A stretch of 64,000 nucleotides of DNA, from positions 290,823 to 354,822 of the forward strand of contig NZ_VXDC01000004.1 in the NCBI RefSeq assembly GCF_008711285.1, given 5' to 3'. Positions 25,888 through 36,100 of the stretch are shown one piece after another. The notes under the pieces are model-generated. The model saw only the letters and a program-made list of their open reading frames with translations. It made no database searches and was not told the DNA's origin. Positions within the stretch are counted from its first letter, which is position 1; every line of letters begins with the position of its first letter. A program made the translations under genes and the position numbers. The stretch is from Roseibium aquae (lineage in GTDB: Bacteria; Pseudomonadota; Alphaproteobacteria; Rhizobiales; Stappiaceae).

Positions 25888-26699
25888 GTGTTGTCTCCCG
25901 GTGCTTGAGATCTCTCCGGATCTCCGGTTTCAAAGTGAAGGCGGCCTTCGAGCCAGGCTTGCGCGGCTTCCGAACGTGGCGCATCCAGAACGCGGGCCGC
26001 CGGTCCCGACTCGACGATCCGCCCGCCGGACATGAACAGAACATGGTCGCCGAGCCGGAGCGCCTGGGCACGGTCATGGGTGACCATCACGATGGTAACG
26101 CCGGCCGCGTGCGCCTCCTGGATGAGGCTCTCGATGGCGTGGGTCGAGGCGGGGTCGAGGCTCGCGGTCGGTTCGTCGAGAAACAGGAGTTCGGGTTCGC
26201 AGGCGAGCGCGCGCGCCACGGCAAGCCGTTGCTGCTCGCCCCCTGACAGGACCCGCGCCGGCCGCCCAGCAAGGTGCTCGAGCCGTGCGAGCGCCAGTGC
26301 GGAGCGTTCGCGCGCGCGCCGCGCCGGCCCGCGCAGGCCATGGACGCGCAGCGCGAACTGGAGGTTGGCCAAGACCGACCGGCGCAGCATGACCGGCCGC
26401 TGGAATACCATCGCCTGCGCGCGCCGTCCTGCCGCGTCGAGTGGCCGCCCCTTCCACAGGACATGCCCATCGGTCGGGGAGATCAGCCCGTGCAGGAGGC
26501 GCAGCAACAGGCTTTTGCCCGCCCCGTTCGCGCCCATCACCACGGTCCGTCGGCCCGCCGGGATCTCAAGGCCGATATCCCGGATCAATGGGCGCCGGTC
26601 GACCGCGTAGCTAAGCCCCCGGGCACCGACGATGGCGGGCGGGGCCGCTTCGCCGGTTTCCTTCCAAACCGTTTCCATCAGGTCGGCGGGCTTAAGCAT
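25884..26699 (-). CDS. tupC: Tungstate ABC transporter ATP-binding protein TupC
   Basis: ABC ATPase of 271 residues with Walker A GANGAGKS (about 56-63), signature LSGGEQQR, Walker B LLFLDEPTASLD and H-loop VTHD. It lacks a TOBE domain, as usual for TupC-type proteins. It overlaps tupB by 8 bp and tupA by 4 bp, so the three are co-translated. The first 20 residues before GARGLSYAVDRRP are longer than in many relatives, leaving the start slightly open. Confidence 0.9.
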   Translation of the reverse strand: MLKPADLMETVWKETGEAAPPAIVGARGLSYAVDRRPLIRDIGLEIPAGRRTVVMGANGAGKSLLLRLLHGLISPTDGHVLWKGRPLDAAGRRAQAMVFQRPVMLRRSVLANLQFALRVHGLRGPARRARERSALALARLEHLAGRPARVLSGGEQQRLAVARALACEPELLFLDEPTASLDPASTHAIESLIQEAHAAGVTIVMVTHDRAQALRLGDHVLFMSGGRIVESGPAARVLDAPRSEAAQAWLEGRLHFETGDPERSQAPGDNT

Positions 26700-27435
26700 A
26701 AGCGGCCCTCACCGCAGAGGCGCGGATGGCCATCACGGCCGCATTCACGATCAGCGCGATGGTCAGGAGAACCACGCCGAGCGCCAGCGCGAGCTGCAGG
26801 TTGCCCTTCGAGGTTTCCAGCGCGATGGTGGTCGTCATCACCCGCGTCACGTGGTTGATGTTGCCGCCCACGATAATGACGGCCCCGACTTCCGCCACCG
26901 CTCGGCCGAATCCCGCCAGGGCCACGGTCAGCAAGCTGTAACGCGCGTCCCACAACAACGCGCCGACCCGATCCAGCGGACCGACGCCCATCGATGCAAA
27001 CTGCTCGGCATACTCCCGGTTCAGATCCTCCACCACCTGCTTGGTCAGCGCCGCGACAATCGGTGTGACCAGTATGGTTTGAGCGATGACCATTGCTGTC
27101 GGCGTATAGAGCAGTTGCAGCGGTCCAAGTGGCCCGGATGCGGACAGCATCAAATAGACCATCAGCCCGACGACGACTGGGGGCAGTCCCATCAGGGCAT
27201 TGAGAACGACAGTCACCACCGTCCGGCCGGGGAAGCGGAACGCGCCGACGGCCGCGCCGAGCGGCAATCCGATCAGGCAGGCGATCGCGACCGCGGTCAG
27301 AGTTACCCGGAGCGACAATGCGATGATCTCGATCAGGTCGGGGTCCCAAGCCAGTATAAGCCCGACCGCCTCCGCCAGGATGCTGCCAAAACCGTCCAAA
27401 GGTGCGTTCTCTCCCGTTTTCCGGAAGAAAAACAT
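26692..27435 (-). CDS. tupB: Tungstate ABC transporter permease TupB
   Basis: Inner-membrane permease of about 235-247 residues with five to six helices. The coupling motif region is VGPLDRVGALLWDARYSLLTVALAGFGRAVAEVGAVIIVGGNI, the EAA-like loop followed by the GRAVAEVGAVIIVGGN sequence characteristic of tungstate permeases. It opens the tupBCA operon. The ATG at 27435 has no clear ribosome site; a TTG at 27399 with GGGAGAG eight bases upstream is a plausible alternative start that removes a charged leader. Confidence 0.9.
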   Translation of the reverse strand: MFFFRKTGENAPLDGFGSILAEAVGLILAWDPDLIEIIALSLRVTLTAVAIACLIGLPLGAAVGAFRFPGRTVVTVVLNALMGLPPVVVGLMVYLMLSASGPLGPLQLLYTPTAMVIAQTILVTPIVAALTKQVVEDLNREYAEQFASMGVGPLDRVGALLWDARYSLLTVALAGFGRAVAEVGAVIIVGGNINHVTRVMTTTIALETSKGNLQLALALGVVLLTIALIVNAAVMAIRASAVRAAYA

Positions 27436-27864
27436 GAAAACACGACAGGATCCACCCCGAATATGGATTCGGCCAACTGCCTGCGCACCAAATTCGGCGG
27501 TTTAACGGGAACTATGGGAACCGAGACGAACCGGGACACATCATTTGAGATCTGAACAGACCGAAGAATACGCATCAAAAAGAATAATTATGCAGGGCTT
27601 TTCGAGGTATGCCCCGGAAAACCGCCCCACATGCCCCTTTCCGCCAAGCGAACCAAGCGGCCAACCGGCCGAATCCTGCTTTTCGAATAAGAAGACCATG
27701 GCCCACGCGGCCGCATTGCACTTGCCCGAATATCTCACCCGACCTGATCCACAGTCCCTGAAAAATATCAAAGAACGAAAATATTATTCCAATAATATTC
27801 CATCATAACAAATATTCACGTAAATATATTTTCGATTACTTATAAAATAGACAAATAATTTTAC
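27436..27864. other. Intergenic region upstream of tupBCA
   Basis: About 430 bp between tupB and the end of the PAS-GGDEF-EAL gene; both are on the minus strand, so it holds the tup promoter. Bases 27780-27865 are very AT-rich. I see no molybdenum-cofactor riboswitch, no ModE-like palindrome and no convincing coding frame. Confidence 0.45.
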
Positions 27865-30732
27865 TCATGAATATTCAAAATAATGCGTAAGCGTCATGGG
27901 CTTACTGATCAAATAGCCTTGCACACTGTCACAGCCGATATCCAGAAGAAATTCGAGTTGCGCTTCGGTCTCGACCCCTTCCGCAACCACTTCCAAATTC
28001 AACCCGTGAGCCAGCACGATCATCGTTTGGACGATGGTGTCGACATTGGCGTCGGTGCCGATATCCCGGATGAAAGACTTGTCGATCTTGAGCTTCGAGA
28101 TCGGCAAGCGCCAAAGGTGCTTGAGGGATCCGTAGCCGGTGCCGAAGTCATCCAGAGACAATCCGATTCCGGCCGCGTGAAGCCATCTTACATTCCGGGT
28201 GATTTCATCGCTTTTCTGATCGAGCAGAACCGTTTCCGTGATCTCGAATTCCAGCCGCCCGCGAATCTCGGGAAACCGTGCCAAGAGCGCGTCGATCCAA
28301 TCTGAAAAGCCGGGATCGGACAATTGCGAGGTGGCGAGGTTCAAGGCCAGATGCCCGGGATTCACGCCGGATTTGATCAAGGCACCGTACTCTTCGCAGG
28401 CCCGTTCAATAACAACGGCGCCCAGGGCGCATCCCGCACCCATCTCTTCGGCGATTGCCACAAACTCCTCCGGCGACACTGCCGTTCCGCCATGGGACCA
28501 GCGGGCAAGGGCCTCGAATCCGACCAGTTTGCGGGTGCCGGTCTCGACCTGGGGCTGGAACGCAACGCCGATCCTCTTGTCCTTGATGTCCTGCTGCAAT
28601 GCCTCGCGTAGAATTTGCCGCCGCTCCAGACAACGCCGATACTTTGGATCGTAGGTTTTCCAGGTGTTGCGCCCGCTTCCCTTGGCCCGGTACAGAGCCA
28701 GGTCTGCATTTTTCAAAATCTCACCGGCTGTCTGCCCGTCCGCCGGGATGTGGGCGACCCCCAGGGAGGCCCGCGGCGAGACCTGCTGGCCGTCGACCCA
28801 AACGGGCTGACACAGCTGGCCATGCAAGGCAGTGAAGTCTTCCGGGAGGAATCCCTCCCTGCCGCACGCGTGCGCCAGGAACGCGAACTCATCGCCGCCT
28901 AGCCTGGCGACAAGACCCCCGCACTGCAGGCCGACAACCTCGGTCAGACGTTTCACCGTCTCGGTCAGGATCACGTCGCCGCCGCCATGGCCGTACTTGT
29001 CGTTGATTGCCTTGAAATCATCGATATCGACAATCCCGAACACGGCTTTGGACACGGACGTTGCCTCGGGATGCAGGACCTCGGCGAGGCTGCGCAACAT
29101 GATATCGCGCGTGGCCGCTCTGGTCAGCGGATCCGTCTCCGCGATCCGGCGAAGATCGTCCTCAGCCTGTTTCAGCGCGGTGATTTCGCTTCGCACACCG
29201 ACCTTTATTCCGCTGCTCGAAACACGCTCACGGATTTGGAACCATCTGCCATCGGTCAGCTTTTGCACCACAACTTCCTGAGGATTGCGGTGCTGATGCA
29301 AACGCCAGTCCAGCCATTTCCGCTTTTCCGTGTCGGTCTCGCCGGCATCGGCGTAAAATCCCGCCTGCAAACCCTTTTCGATAATGTCCCGAAAGCGCAT
29401 CCCGGTACGGAGCTTGACATCCGAATTCAGATAATACTGCCGGAATGCCTCGTTGAACAAAATCAGACGATCCGTCTCATCGAATGCCGCCACGCCGTCC
29501 GGAATGGTTTCTATGACCTCTTTCAGCAAGGTCCGCGTGGCTTCCCGTTCACGCTTTTGGTTTTCTTCCTCCGTCACATCGACAAAACTGGCGACGACTT
29601 CGCGGTCATGGGTCGCCGAGGCCCCGGAAATCTGAGCATTGACGCGTAGCCATTGCACGGCACCGTTCGGTTTGCGAACCCCGACCATTTGGTTCTCGAC
29701 CTTCTCGCCCGTCGAAAGGGCGATGGAGGACGGCATTTCATGGCCGCCCATGGACCGTCCATCCGCGTAGATGAGACCCCAGCTCGGATCCAGAACCTCC
29801 CTGCCCTTCATCTGATCCTCGGTCATTTGAAGCAGACGGCAGGCCTCGGAATTGGCGGCCACGATATTCCCGTCGCTGCCGTGCAAGACAATCCCCGCCG
29901 CCATGTTTTCGATCACGATCTCAAGCCTGCGCCGGCTTTCCAGAAGCTCGGTAATATCGTTCTGGACTGCGATGAAGCCGATCAAGTCGCCGTCCGGCGA
30001 CCGCACCGGCTTTATCTCAAGATCCAGCCAGTATTTCCGGCCGGACTTGGCTTGATTGAGGATCGTGGTCCGGATTTCGCGCCCATCTCGAACAGCGTCT
30101 CCAAGCTGTCTTATCGTCTCGCGGTCGGTCTCAGGACACTGCAGGACATCACCCGGCTTTCGATGCCTCACCTCCGGCAAGGTATAGCCGGTCAATTGTT
30201 CGAAGCCCGGGTTCACCCAATCGATCACCCCCGCAGCATCACACACAATGACAACCGCGTTGGTGGACCGAACGATCTGATCGGAAATCATGGCGCGGCG
30301 CGAGAGGCGCTCGCGCTCCGTGACGTCTTGCGCCACCCCCCAATAGCCGAGGAAATTTCCGTCCTCATCGAACCGCGGCTCGCCATTGATCTGGAAGAAC
30401 AAGGCCATTCCGTCTTTGCCCGTGACGCGGCAGACCTGCCCAGTCAGCGGACGCAGCAACTCAAAATCGTCCTTCAGGCGCGACCGGCCGTGCTTCGTGG
30501 ACGCACAGCTTTCCGCAAGCTGCCAGAAGGGACGGCCGATCCAGGATTGGAACAGGCAACGCACCCGCCCGTCCTTACCGATGATGTCCGTCAGCCGATG
30601 CTGGGCATCGGTTTCCCAGAGCCAGTCACAGGACAAGGCGAGCAAGGCCTCCAGCCGTTGCAAGATCTCGCCGGAGCCAACACAACAATCCGGCCGCTTG
30701 GTTTGGGGAGTGTGACTGTTCGATAACGCCAT
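27865..30732 (-). CDS. Multi-PAS GGDEF-EAL protein (bifunctional c-di-GMP enzyme)
   Basis: Cytoplasmic protein of 955 residues without membrane segments. Four or more PAS/PAC units fill residues 1-520 (for example NAVVIVCDAAGVIDWVNPGFEQLTGYT, a flavin- or ligand-type PAS without an obvious LOV cysteine). The GGDEF domain (about 530-690) has an intact LGGDEF but no RxxD inhibitory site ahead of it. The EAL domain (about 705-950) has FEALARW, EITETVLLDQ, DDFGTGYGSL, KIDKSF and AEGVET. It could make or degrade c-di-GMP; the balance is probably set by the PAS sensors. It is the first of a set of c-di-GMP and sensory genes up to 35.6 kb. Confidence 0.9.
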   Translation of the reverse strand: MALSNSHTPQTKRPDCCVGSGEILQRLEALLALSCDWLWETDAQHRLTDIIGKDGRVRCLFQSWIGRPFWQLAESCASTKHGRSRLKDDFELLRPLTGQVCRVTGKDGMALFFQINGEPRFDEDGNFLGYWGVAQDVTERERLSRRAMISDQIVRSTNAVVIVCDAAGVIDWVNPGFEQLTGYTLPEVRHRKPGDVLQCPETDRETIRQLGDAVRDGREIRTTILNQAKSGRKYWLDLEIKPVRSPDGDLIGFIAVQNDITELLESRRRLEIVIENMAAGIVLHGSDGNIVAANSEACRLLQMTEDQMKGREVLDPSWGLIYADGRSMGGHEMPSSIALSTGEKVENQMVGVRKPNGAVQWLRVNAQISGASATHDREVVASFVDVTEEENQKREREATRTLLKEVIETIPDGVAAFDETDRLILFNEAFRQYYLNSDVKLRTGMRFRDIIEKGLQAGFYADAGETDTEKRKWLDWRLHQHRNPQEVVVQKLTDGRWFQIRERVSSSGIKVGVRSEITALKQAEDDLRRIAETDPLTRAATRDIMLRSLAEVLHPEATSVSKAVFGIVDIDDFKAINDKYGHGGGDVILTETVKRLTEVVGLQCGGLVARLGGDEFAFLAHACGREGFLPEDFTALHGQLCQPVWVDGQQVSPRASLGVAHIPADGQTAGEILKNADLALYRAKGSGRNTWKTYDPKYRRCLERRQILREALQQDIKDKRIGVAFQPQVETGTRKLVGFEALARWSHGGTAVSPEEFVAIAEEMGAGCALGAVVIERACEEYGALIKSGVNPGHLALNLATSQLSDPGFSDWIDALLARFPEIRGRLEFEITETVLLDQKSDEITRNVRWLHAAGIGLSLDDFGTGYGSLKHLWRLPISKLKIDKSFIRDIGTDANVDTIVQTMIVLAHGLNLEVVAEGVETEAQLEFLLDIGCDSVQGYLISKPMTLTHYFEYS

Positions 30733-30845
30733 CGGGTCTGTCTACTTTACTGGGCTGGCGGCAGAAGTGATTTCACGCGCCGTCACCGGCAGGAGGTTTT
30801 AGCAAGGGTCACGCCTCAGGGGATCGCGCCTCTTGGGGGTCGCAC

Positions 30846-30885
30846 CTGCCCGAACCGGGCAAGACGGTTCTTTGGGTTCGGGCAG
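30846..30885 (-). terminator. Hairpin downstream of the chemoreceptor gene
   Basis: CTGCCCGAACC (30846-30856) and GGTTCGGGCAG (30875-30885) are complementary over 11 bp with an 18-nt loop, 43 bp past the chemoreceptor stop on the minus strand. A T run is absent, so termination is uncertain. Confidence 0.4.
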
Positions 30886-30927
30886 CACCGGTGTTTTTCC
30901 GGCCAAATCGGCCAAGGTCCCAAGCTC

Positions 30928-33198
30928 TTATGCTGCCCGAATGTTTTCCAGGAAGCGGCGCGCCGCCTCTCCCAATTCTCCACTGATGGCCTGCAGGTCG
31001 TCGGTGACGAGTTGGATGTCCTGCGCCGAACGGTCCGTGGCTTCGCTGCCGTCCCGCACGGCAATGATCGTGCGCGAGACTTCCTGTGTTCCTTGCGCGG
31101 CCTCGGTGACATTGCGGCTGATCTCGTGGGTCGCGGCGCCTTGTTCTTCAGCCGCGGCCGCGACCGCCGACAGCATCTCCGAGATCTGCGCGATGTTGTG
31201 GGTCAGCGCGCCGATTTCATCGACGGTGGCCTGGGTCACGGACTGCATGGCCTCGATCTGCTGACCGATCTCGATAGTCGCGTTCGCCGTCTGACTGGCC
31301 AGGTTCTTGACCTCGCTGGCCACCACCGCGAACCCCTTGCCCGCCTCGCCGGCGCGCGCAGCCTCGATCGTCGCGTTGAGGGCAAGCAGGTTCGTCTGCT
31401 CGGCAATATCGGAGATCATTTTCAAGATATCGCCGATCCGCATCGAGTTCTCGTTCAACTGGCCCGCCTTTGCCTGGGTGCCGGTGGCGATTTCAGCGGC
31501 CTCCCGTGCCTTTCCGCTCGACTGGACCACCTGTTGGCTGATCTCGGAGATCGATGCCGACAGTTCCTCGGTTGCGGCCGCGACCGACTTGACGTTCGTG
31601 CTGGCCTGTTCGGCCGCCGCCGAAACTGAAGCGGACTTTTGCTGCGTGTCTTCGGCAACCGAGGCGAGTTGACCGGAGTTCGATTTCGCCCGGCCCACCG
31701 CTTCGGCGACCCGTGTCACGCTGCTGTTCACCAGTTCGGCAAGCTGTTCCCGCTCCGTGATGTCGTCCCAAACAACCATCGGACCGGCATAGGCACCGCT
31801 CGCATCCATGATCGCGGACACCTTCAGGGAGAACCGGCGTCCAGCGAACGAGATGCGGGCGGAATAGGGCAGTTTCGATGGGTCTGAGAGGATCTGTCTT
31901 TGGTGCTGAGGATTCTTGTGGAAGGTGTCGATGGAGGTTCCGATCAACTGATCGACCGGCACGTTGAGATGACCGGCCATGCTGTCGGCCATGCGTTCCA
32001 TGGTGGGGTTCATGTAGCTGATCGCGAAATTGTTGTCCGGATCGGCAACCATCACCGGCAACGGCATCTGATCGATCATCTGCGCCTGGGTGAAGGCCTT
32101 TCGCACGGTTTCGCGAAGCGTTCCATAGGCGAGGATCAACCGGCCGATCGCATCGGTGCGCCCCCGTCCCTCCAGATCCTGACCGGTATCGCCGCGGCCG
32201 AGCCGCTCAAGCGCCCCGGCCACTGTCTCGACCGGCATGATGATGCTTCGCCCGATCAAAAGCGCGGCGGCAACGCCCACCGCCAAGGCTAAACCGCCAG
32301 CCACAATAAGGAGCCAGACCTGACGCTCGAACGCGCTCATGATCTCCGGCCCGACCGCGGACTGGGTATCCAAGGCATGGTCGACCAGCGTCCCGATGCT
32401 GGACAGCATCTGCGGCCCGATGACATCAAGCTCTCCGGTCAGGATCGCAGTCAGGGCCTCTTGTGTTTCCACACCATTTGCAAAGGCCTTTATGTATTCA
32501 TCGAGGTGGGTCTGCGTGTCTGAGGCAAGGCCGGCTCTGCCTGGATCCTGAAGTTTGTCTTGAAGAACTTGAAGCTCAGCGGACGTCGCTTTCAGTTCGG
32601 CCTCCACCCGAGCGCGCGCGGCTGCATCATTTTGAGCCACGAAACGGCTGCCATAGTAGCGGGCCAGCATCAGATGTTCCTGAACGCGGCCCGCATAAAA
32701 GGCCGCCGCCGGATCGCCATCCTGATAGGCGCTTGCCATGATATCGGTCAGGTTCTGCCGCATCTGCGTGCCGAGCGAATCAAGATCCGCATTGATCCCC
32801 TCCCCTTGCGCATACAGATCCAGCGCCCGCGAAAACGCATCGGAATAGGAGCCGGCCTGCCGCGTGATCTCCACAATCTGACCGGCTTGCTCCGCGCCCA
32901 AAAGCTGTTTGACCTGCCCGGCTTCCTCGATCAGCGCCTCCATTTCGGCCCGAACGTCTTCCAAGGCCCCCTCTTGGCGCAGCGCCCGGTACTTCATGAC
33001 CCTCAGACGGGCGGACAGAACATCCTCCTGCATGTCGCCCAACAGGACACTTTCCCGGGCTGCCGTCCGGTAGTCGGAAAACAGTCCAGTGCCCGCGATC
33101 GCGCCCCACACGCCCAGCAGGGCCAGAACGAGCACGAGGCCCATCAGGCTTCCGAATCCCACCGCCAACTGTGCCTTGATATTTGTCATGCGCACCAT
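30928..33198 (-). CDS. Methyl-accepting chemotaxis protein with four-helix sensor, HAMP and PAS
   Basis: Chemoreceptor of 756 residues. ATG 33198 is chosen because GGAAGGAA lies upstream and TM1 ([18 protein letters not shown]) then falls near residues 17-34. A helical periplasmic domain follows to about 285; TM2 is near [21 protein letters not shown], then HAMP. A PAS domain follows ([29 protein letters not shown] ... DITEREQ), then a methyl-accepting signalling domain with the hairpin tip [35 protein letters not shown]. It feeds CheA/CheW elsewhere. The cytoplasmic PAS between HAMP and signalling domain suggests energy or redox sensing. No che genes are in the window. Confidence 0.9.
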   Translation of the reverse strand: MVRMTNIKAQLAVGFGSLMGLVLVLALLGVWGAIAGTGLFSDYRTAARESVLLGDMQEDVLSARLRVMKYRALRQEGALEDVRAEMEALIEEAGQVKQLLGAEQAGQIVEITRQAGSYSDAFSRALDLYAQGEGINADLDSLGTQMRQNLTDIMASAYQDGDPAAAFYAGRVQEHLMLARYYGSRFVAQNDAAARARVEAELKATSAELQVLQDKLQDPGRAGLASDTQTHLDEYIKAFANGVETQEALTAILTGELDVIGPQMLSSIGTLVDHALDTQSAVGPEIMSAFERQVWLLIVAGGLALAVGVAAALLIGRSIIMPVETVAGALERLGRGDTGQDLEGRGRTDAIGRLILAYGTLRETVRKAFTQAQMIDQMPLPVMVADPDNNFAISYMNPTMERMADSMAGHLNVPVDQLIGTSIDTFHKNPQHQRQILSDPSKLPYSARISFAGRRFSLKVSAIMDASGAYAGPMVVWDDITEREQLAELVNSSVTRVAEAVGRAKSNSGQLASVAEDTQQKSASVSAAAEQASTNVKSVAAATEELSASISEISQQVVQSSGKAREAAEIATGTQAKAGQLNENSMRIGDILKMISDIAEQTNLLALNATIEAARAGEAGKGFAVVASEVKNLASQTANATIEIGQQIEAMQSVTQATVDEIGALTHNIAQISEMLSAVAAAAEEQGAATHEISRNVTEAAQGTQEVSRTIIAVRDGSEATDRSAQDIQLVTDDLQAISGELGEAARRFLENIRAA

Positions 33199-33555
33199 GG
33201 TCGTTCCTTCCCACCTTGGACTTTGAAAACTGTCCATTTTCCCGAGGAAAGAATTCGTGGAAATTGTTAACTGAGCGTAACGTATCAGCAGGTGGGTATT
33301 TGCCTGTAAAAACTATCAGGCGCAAAAATATCGACTAAAAATTCGCATTGAATTTATCTGGAAACTGCCTTGTGATGTTGCGTTTATCATCGAGGAATGC
33401 CGGGCCGAACCGTGCAAAGGGAGCCGGCTGCTCGGCTTGGCGCGCCAATTATTTCCATTCTGGACAAAATTCTATGGAAAGACCCCCCCTTAAAAAGATA
33501 AGTTTTAATACGCACATGAGATGATGCAGTATAACAGCACCACCAGGATCGACGG
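33199..33555. other. AT-rich divergent intergenic region
   Basis: About 357 bp between the chemoreceptor start and the LuxR-type gene. It becomes distinctly AT-rich from about 33260 and must hold both promoters. I saw no lux-box-like palindrome. A T/A-rich patch at 33480-33515 is a candidate promoter area for the LuxR gene. Confidence 0.45.
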
Positions 33556-34293
33556 ATGCCCCATCATTTGAAAAGAAATGCGGAATTCATTTTTTCATTC
33601 TATGAAGAATTAATGAATAAAAAGAACAAGAAAGAAGTGTCTGAATTATTGAATGATCTGTCTTCACGGTTTCAATTCGACTATTTCTATATTTTAAACA
33701 TACCTGAAATGACGACTTCGAAACTCAGAAGTTCTTTTATTTTGAGCAATTGGCCACAGGAACTGACAAAGGAGTATGATGACAGGTCAGTCCTGACTCA
33801 TAGCCCTGTCATTTCCGGCCTCAGAGCATCGCATGATCCGCTCAAATGGACTCTTGAAGACGTCCGGCGGAAGTTTCCCGCCGACATGGCGGAAGGTGTC
33901 GTGTCGATGTTTGAGCGCTTTGATATGAGAATGGGCTTGTGTTTCCCAAGCTTCGATGTGGAAGGCAGAGCGGGTGCCGTGTGTTTTGCCGGCGATCGAT
34001 CCATGCCGGAGGATGGGGAACTGGCCACGCTCCATCTGTTGTCGCATTTCCTGTTCGGGCACCTCAGCGTTCTGATCCAGGACATGGCGTCGGGCGCACC
34101 CAATCTCACCCATCGGGAACGGGAATGTGTCGCCTGGGCTTCGGAAGGCAAGACGATCTCGGAAACGGCTCAGATCATTGGCATCTCGCAAAACACGGTG
34201 AATGGCTACCTTGCGTCAGCCATGCGCAAGCTCAACGTGATGAACAAGACCCACCTTGTTGCAAAAGCGATTCGCTGCGGCGTGATCCACTGA
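33556..34293 (+). CDS. LuxR-family transcriptional regulator, solo
   Basis: 245 residues: an N-terminal autoinducer-binding-type domain (about 10-170) and a C-terminal LuxR HTH (LTHRERECVAWASEGKTISETAQIIGISQNTVNGYLASAMRKLNVMNKTHLV, about 183-235). No acyl-homoserine-lactone synthase gene is in the window. Pocket residues are partly changed: the SNYPxxWxxxY-type motif reads SNWPQELTKEY, so the conserved tryptophan of LuxR is a leucine, and the Asp-Pro pair reads SP; the tryptophan in PLKW remains. The first 80 codons are much more AT-rich than surrounding genes. It may sense a different ligand or act without one. Confidence 0.85.
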   Translation: MPHHLKRNAEFIFSFYEELMNKKNKKEVSELLNDLSSRFQFDYFYILNIPEMTTSKLRSSFILSNWPQELTKEYDDRSVLTHSPVISGLRASHDPLKWTLEDVRRKFPADMAEGVVSMFERFDMRMGLCFPSFDVEGRAGAVCFAGDRSMPEDGELATLHLLSHFLFGHLSVLIQDMASGAPNLTHRERECVAWASEGKTISETAQIIGISQNTVNGYLASAMRKLNVMNKTHLVAKAIRCGVIH

Positions 34294-34607
34294 TTGGACA
34301 TTCCGCGTCCGAGACCGGGGCCAATTTGCCGGTGGAGCCGTGGGCCGATTGGGACCAACGCCGGTTACGGGCGCGTGGACCGATCCAACCGCCCTAGGCG
34401 CAGCCCTTCGGCGATGCTGATTATTGATAATAATTACAGGTAGAATTTTATGGTTACGGCAGCAATAACAGGGCAGTAAGATCTTAACGATAAAAAGAAA
34501 GTGGCTCCATCGACACGTCCTGGGGAGGTGACTCCGGTTTCAACGATCGCCTCCCTGGACCGCGTCGGTTCAAAGACCGGACAGCCCACGATGACTGACC
34601 CCATGCG
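34294..34607. other. Intergenic region before the diguanylate cyclase
   Basis: About 314 bp. It contains an AT-rich patch (34420-34460) that is the likely promoter region. No gene or strong terminator is evident. Confidence 0.4.
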
Positions 34608-35573
34608 ATGATTGGAACGCGGTTGGACAAGCAAACTCAGGGTGACCCCAAACCAGTGTCATCACCTTGCGAAACCGTCTTTTCGTTCATGAAAGAGCAT
34701 GGCCTGTCCTGCGCGCCCAAAGTGTATCATGTGCTGTATGCGACATTGATTGCACGGGACAAGCGCATTGCGGCAGCGTTCGACCGGCTCGTGTCGCAAG
34801 GCATGATCACGGACACCGCTCTGGAATTCCTGTTCGACACCTATCTCTTCGGCGAACTGGACGGATCGCAGCGGGATGAAATCATCGAGACAACGCAGAT
34901 GCGTACCCGGACGTTGACCGGTTTTGTGAAACGGTCTCACACTTCCGCGGTCGATCTGGCCTCACGCCCCAGCGCGACCCCCACCCACCAGGAATTGGCG
35001 CGGGATCTTTCGGAGGCCATGGAAGAGGCAAAACGCTTGGAACGCGATATTCTGGCGTTGCAACGGCAACTCATGACCGATCCGCTCACCGGCATCCCCA
35101 ACCGGCGGTTTTTCGAGTTGGAACTCGCCGGCGCAATCCGTCAGGGGCGGAGCGATGCCTTTGTGGCGTTTCTGGACGTGGATCATTTCAAGGCAATCAA
35201 TGACACCCATGGCCATGCCATCGGCGACCAGGTCCTCAAACTGATCGCCGGCCGCCTGGCTTCGAAAGTGGAGCGGCCCGACGTTCTCAGCCGCTACGGC
35301 GGAGAGGAGTTTGCGGCCCTGCTTTTCCGCAGCGACATGAGCGCGTGCCTGAACGCCATCGAAACGCTGCGAACGGAGATCAGTGCCCAGCAGATCCGGA
35401 ATTCCAGGACGGGCAAGATGATCGGACGCATTACGCTGTCCGCGGGCATTACGGCAGTCGGGCCCGCTGACGAGCTGCAAGAGGTCATGAGGCGGGCCGA
35501 TGGCTTGTTGTACAAAGCCAAGTCCGAAGGCCGCGACAGGGTCCGGCATCAGGGCCTCTCCGGACAGGATTGA
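34608..35573 (+). CDS. Soluble diguanylate cyclase (GGEEF)
   Basis: 321 residues without membrane helices. The N-terminal about 120 residues (SFMKEHGLSCAPKVYHVLYATLIARDKRIAAAFDRLV) form a helical domain seen ahead of GGDEF domains in proteobacteria. A coiled coil (EAMEEAKRLERDILALQRQL) leads into the GGDEF domain: DPLTGIPNRRFFE, FLDVDHFKAINDTHGHAIGDQVL and active site GGEEF (231-235). The inhibitory RxxD site is replaced by ERPD, so product inhibition is probably absent. It should synthesise c-di-GMP. Confidence 0.9.
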   Translation: MIGTRLDKQTQGDPKPVSSPCETVFSFMKEHGLSCAPKVYHVLYATLIARDKRIAAAFDRLVSQGMITDTALEFLFDTYLFGELDGSQRDEIIETTQMRTRTLTGFVKRSHTSAVDLASRPSATPTHQELARDLSEAMEEAKRLERDILALQRQLMTDPLTGIPNRRFFELELAGAIRQGRSDAFVAFLDVDHFKAINDTHGHAIGDQVLKLIAGRLASKVERPDVLSRYGGEEFAALLFRSDMSACLNAIETLRTEISAQQIRNSRTGKMIGRITLSAGITAVGPADELQEVMRRADGLLYKAKSEGRDRVRHQGLSGQD

Positions 35574-36100
35574 ACCGCGTGGCGGTCAATTGAACCCGGG
35601 AAGAATGCGCTTACCCCCCAAAGGTAAAAGTATTTTTGGTCATATTCCGGCCTGCCGCTTCCATCTGACCAGGAATTGCTCCAAGGGCCTTCAGGCACGG
35701 TTCGGCGCGGCATGAAGCCGCCCGGCATCCGCTTGCGCCTTTGCCGGCCTGTCGCGGCAGCTTTCCAAGGCCCCATGTGGGTGCCGATCTCCGGCCGAAC
35801 TGGCGTGGGGCCAGGCGCCCATGAGCGGCGAGTTCGGATAGGTACCGCCCGACGTGACACCTGGAGCAAAAGTCGAGCCTGTGACAAAAGGGGCGGGCAT
35901 CAAAGGACCGTCCCCCCCACCGCCCTGCGGGGATCCATTGGCTTCTAGAACGGGTGACACGGTGTGCGGTTCCCGAAACCCGTCACGGCCCAAATCGCCG
36001 CTTGGCGTTTGCCGCAAACCTGATTGGATCCCCGCACATTTCCGCTTCGCGGGGCGGGGATGTCCACGGCCGCGTCCGCCGGTTTGAAACCACGCCGCAC
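35574..36100. other. Long non-coding stretch upstream of the nitroreductase-like operon
   Basis: More than 500 bp without a supported gene. A minus-strand frame (35691-36017) is open but is glycine/proline/serine-rich with no recognisable domain or ribosome site, so I do not call it. A CCCCGC/GCGGGG hairpin lies near 36030-36060. Confidence 0.4.

Noticed and set aside
27436..27864. Molybdenum/tungsten cofactor riboswitch before tupB
   Set aside because: No conserved helices or loop-receptor words could be found; only AT-rich sequence and weak repeats.
35691..36017. Minus-strand frame of 108 codons, glycine/proline-rich
   Set aside because: No ribosome site, domain or hydrophobic pattern; may be random open DNA in a gene-free stretch.
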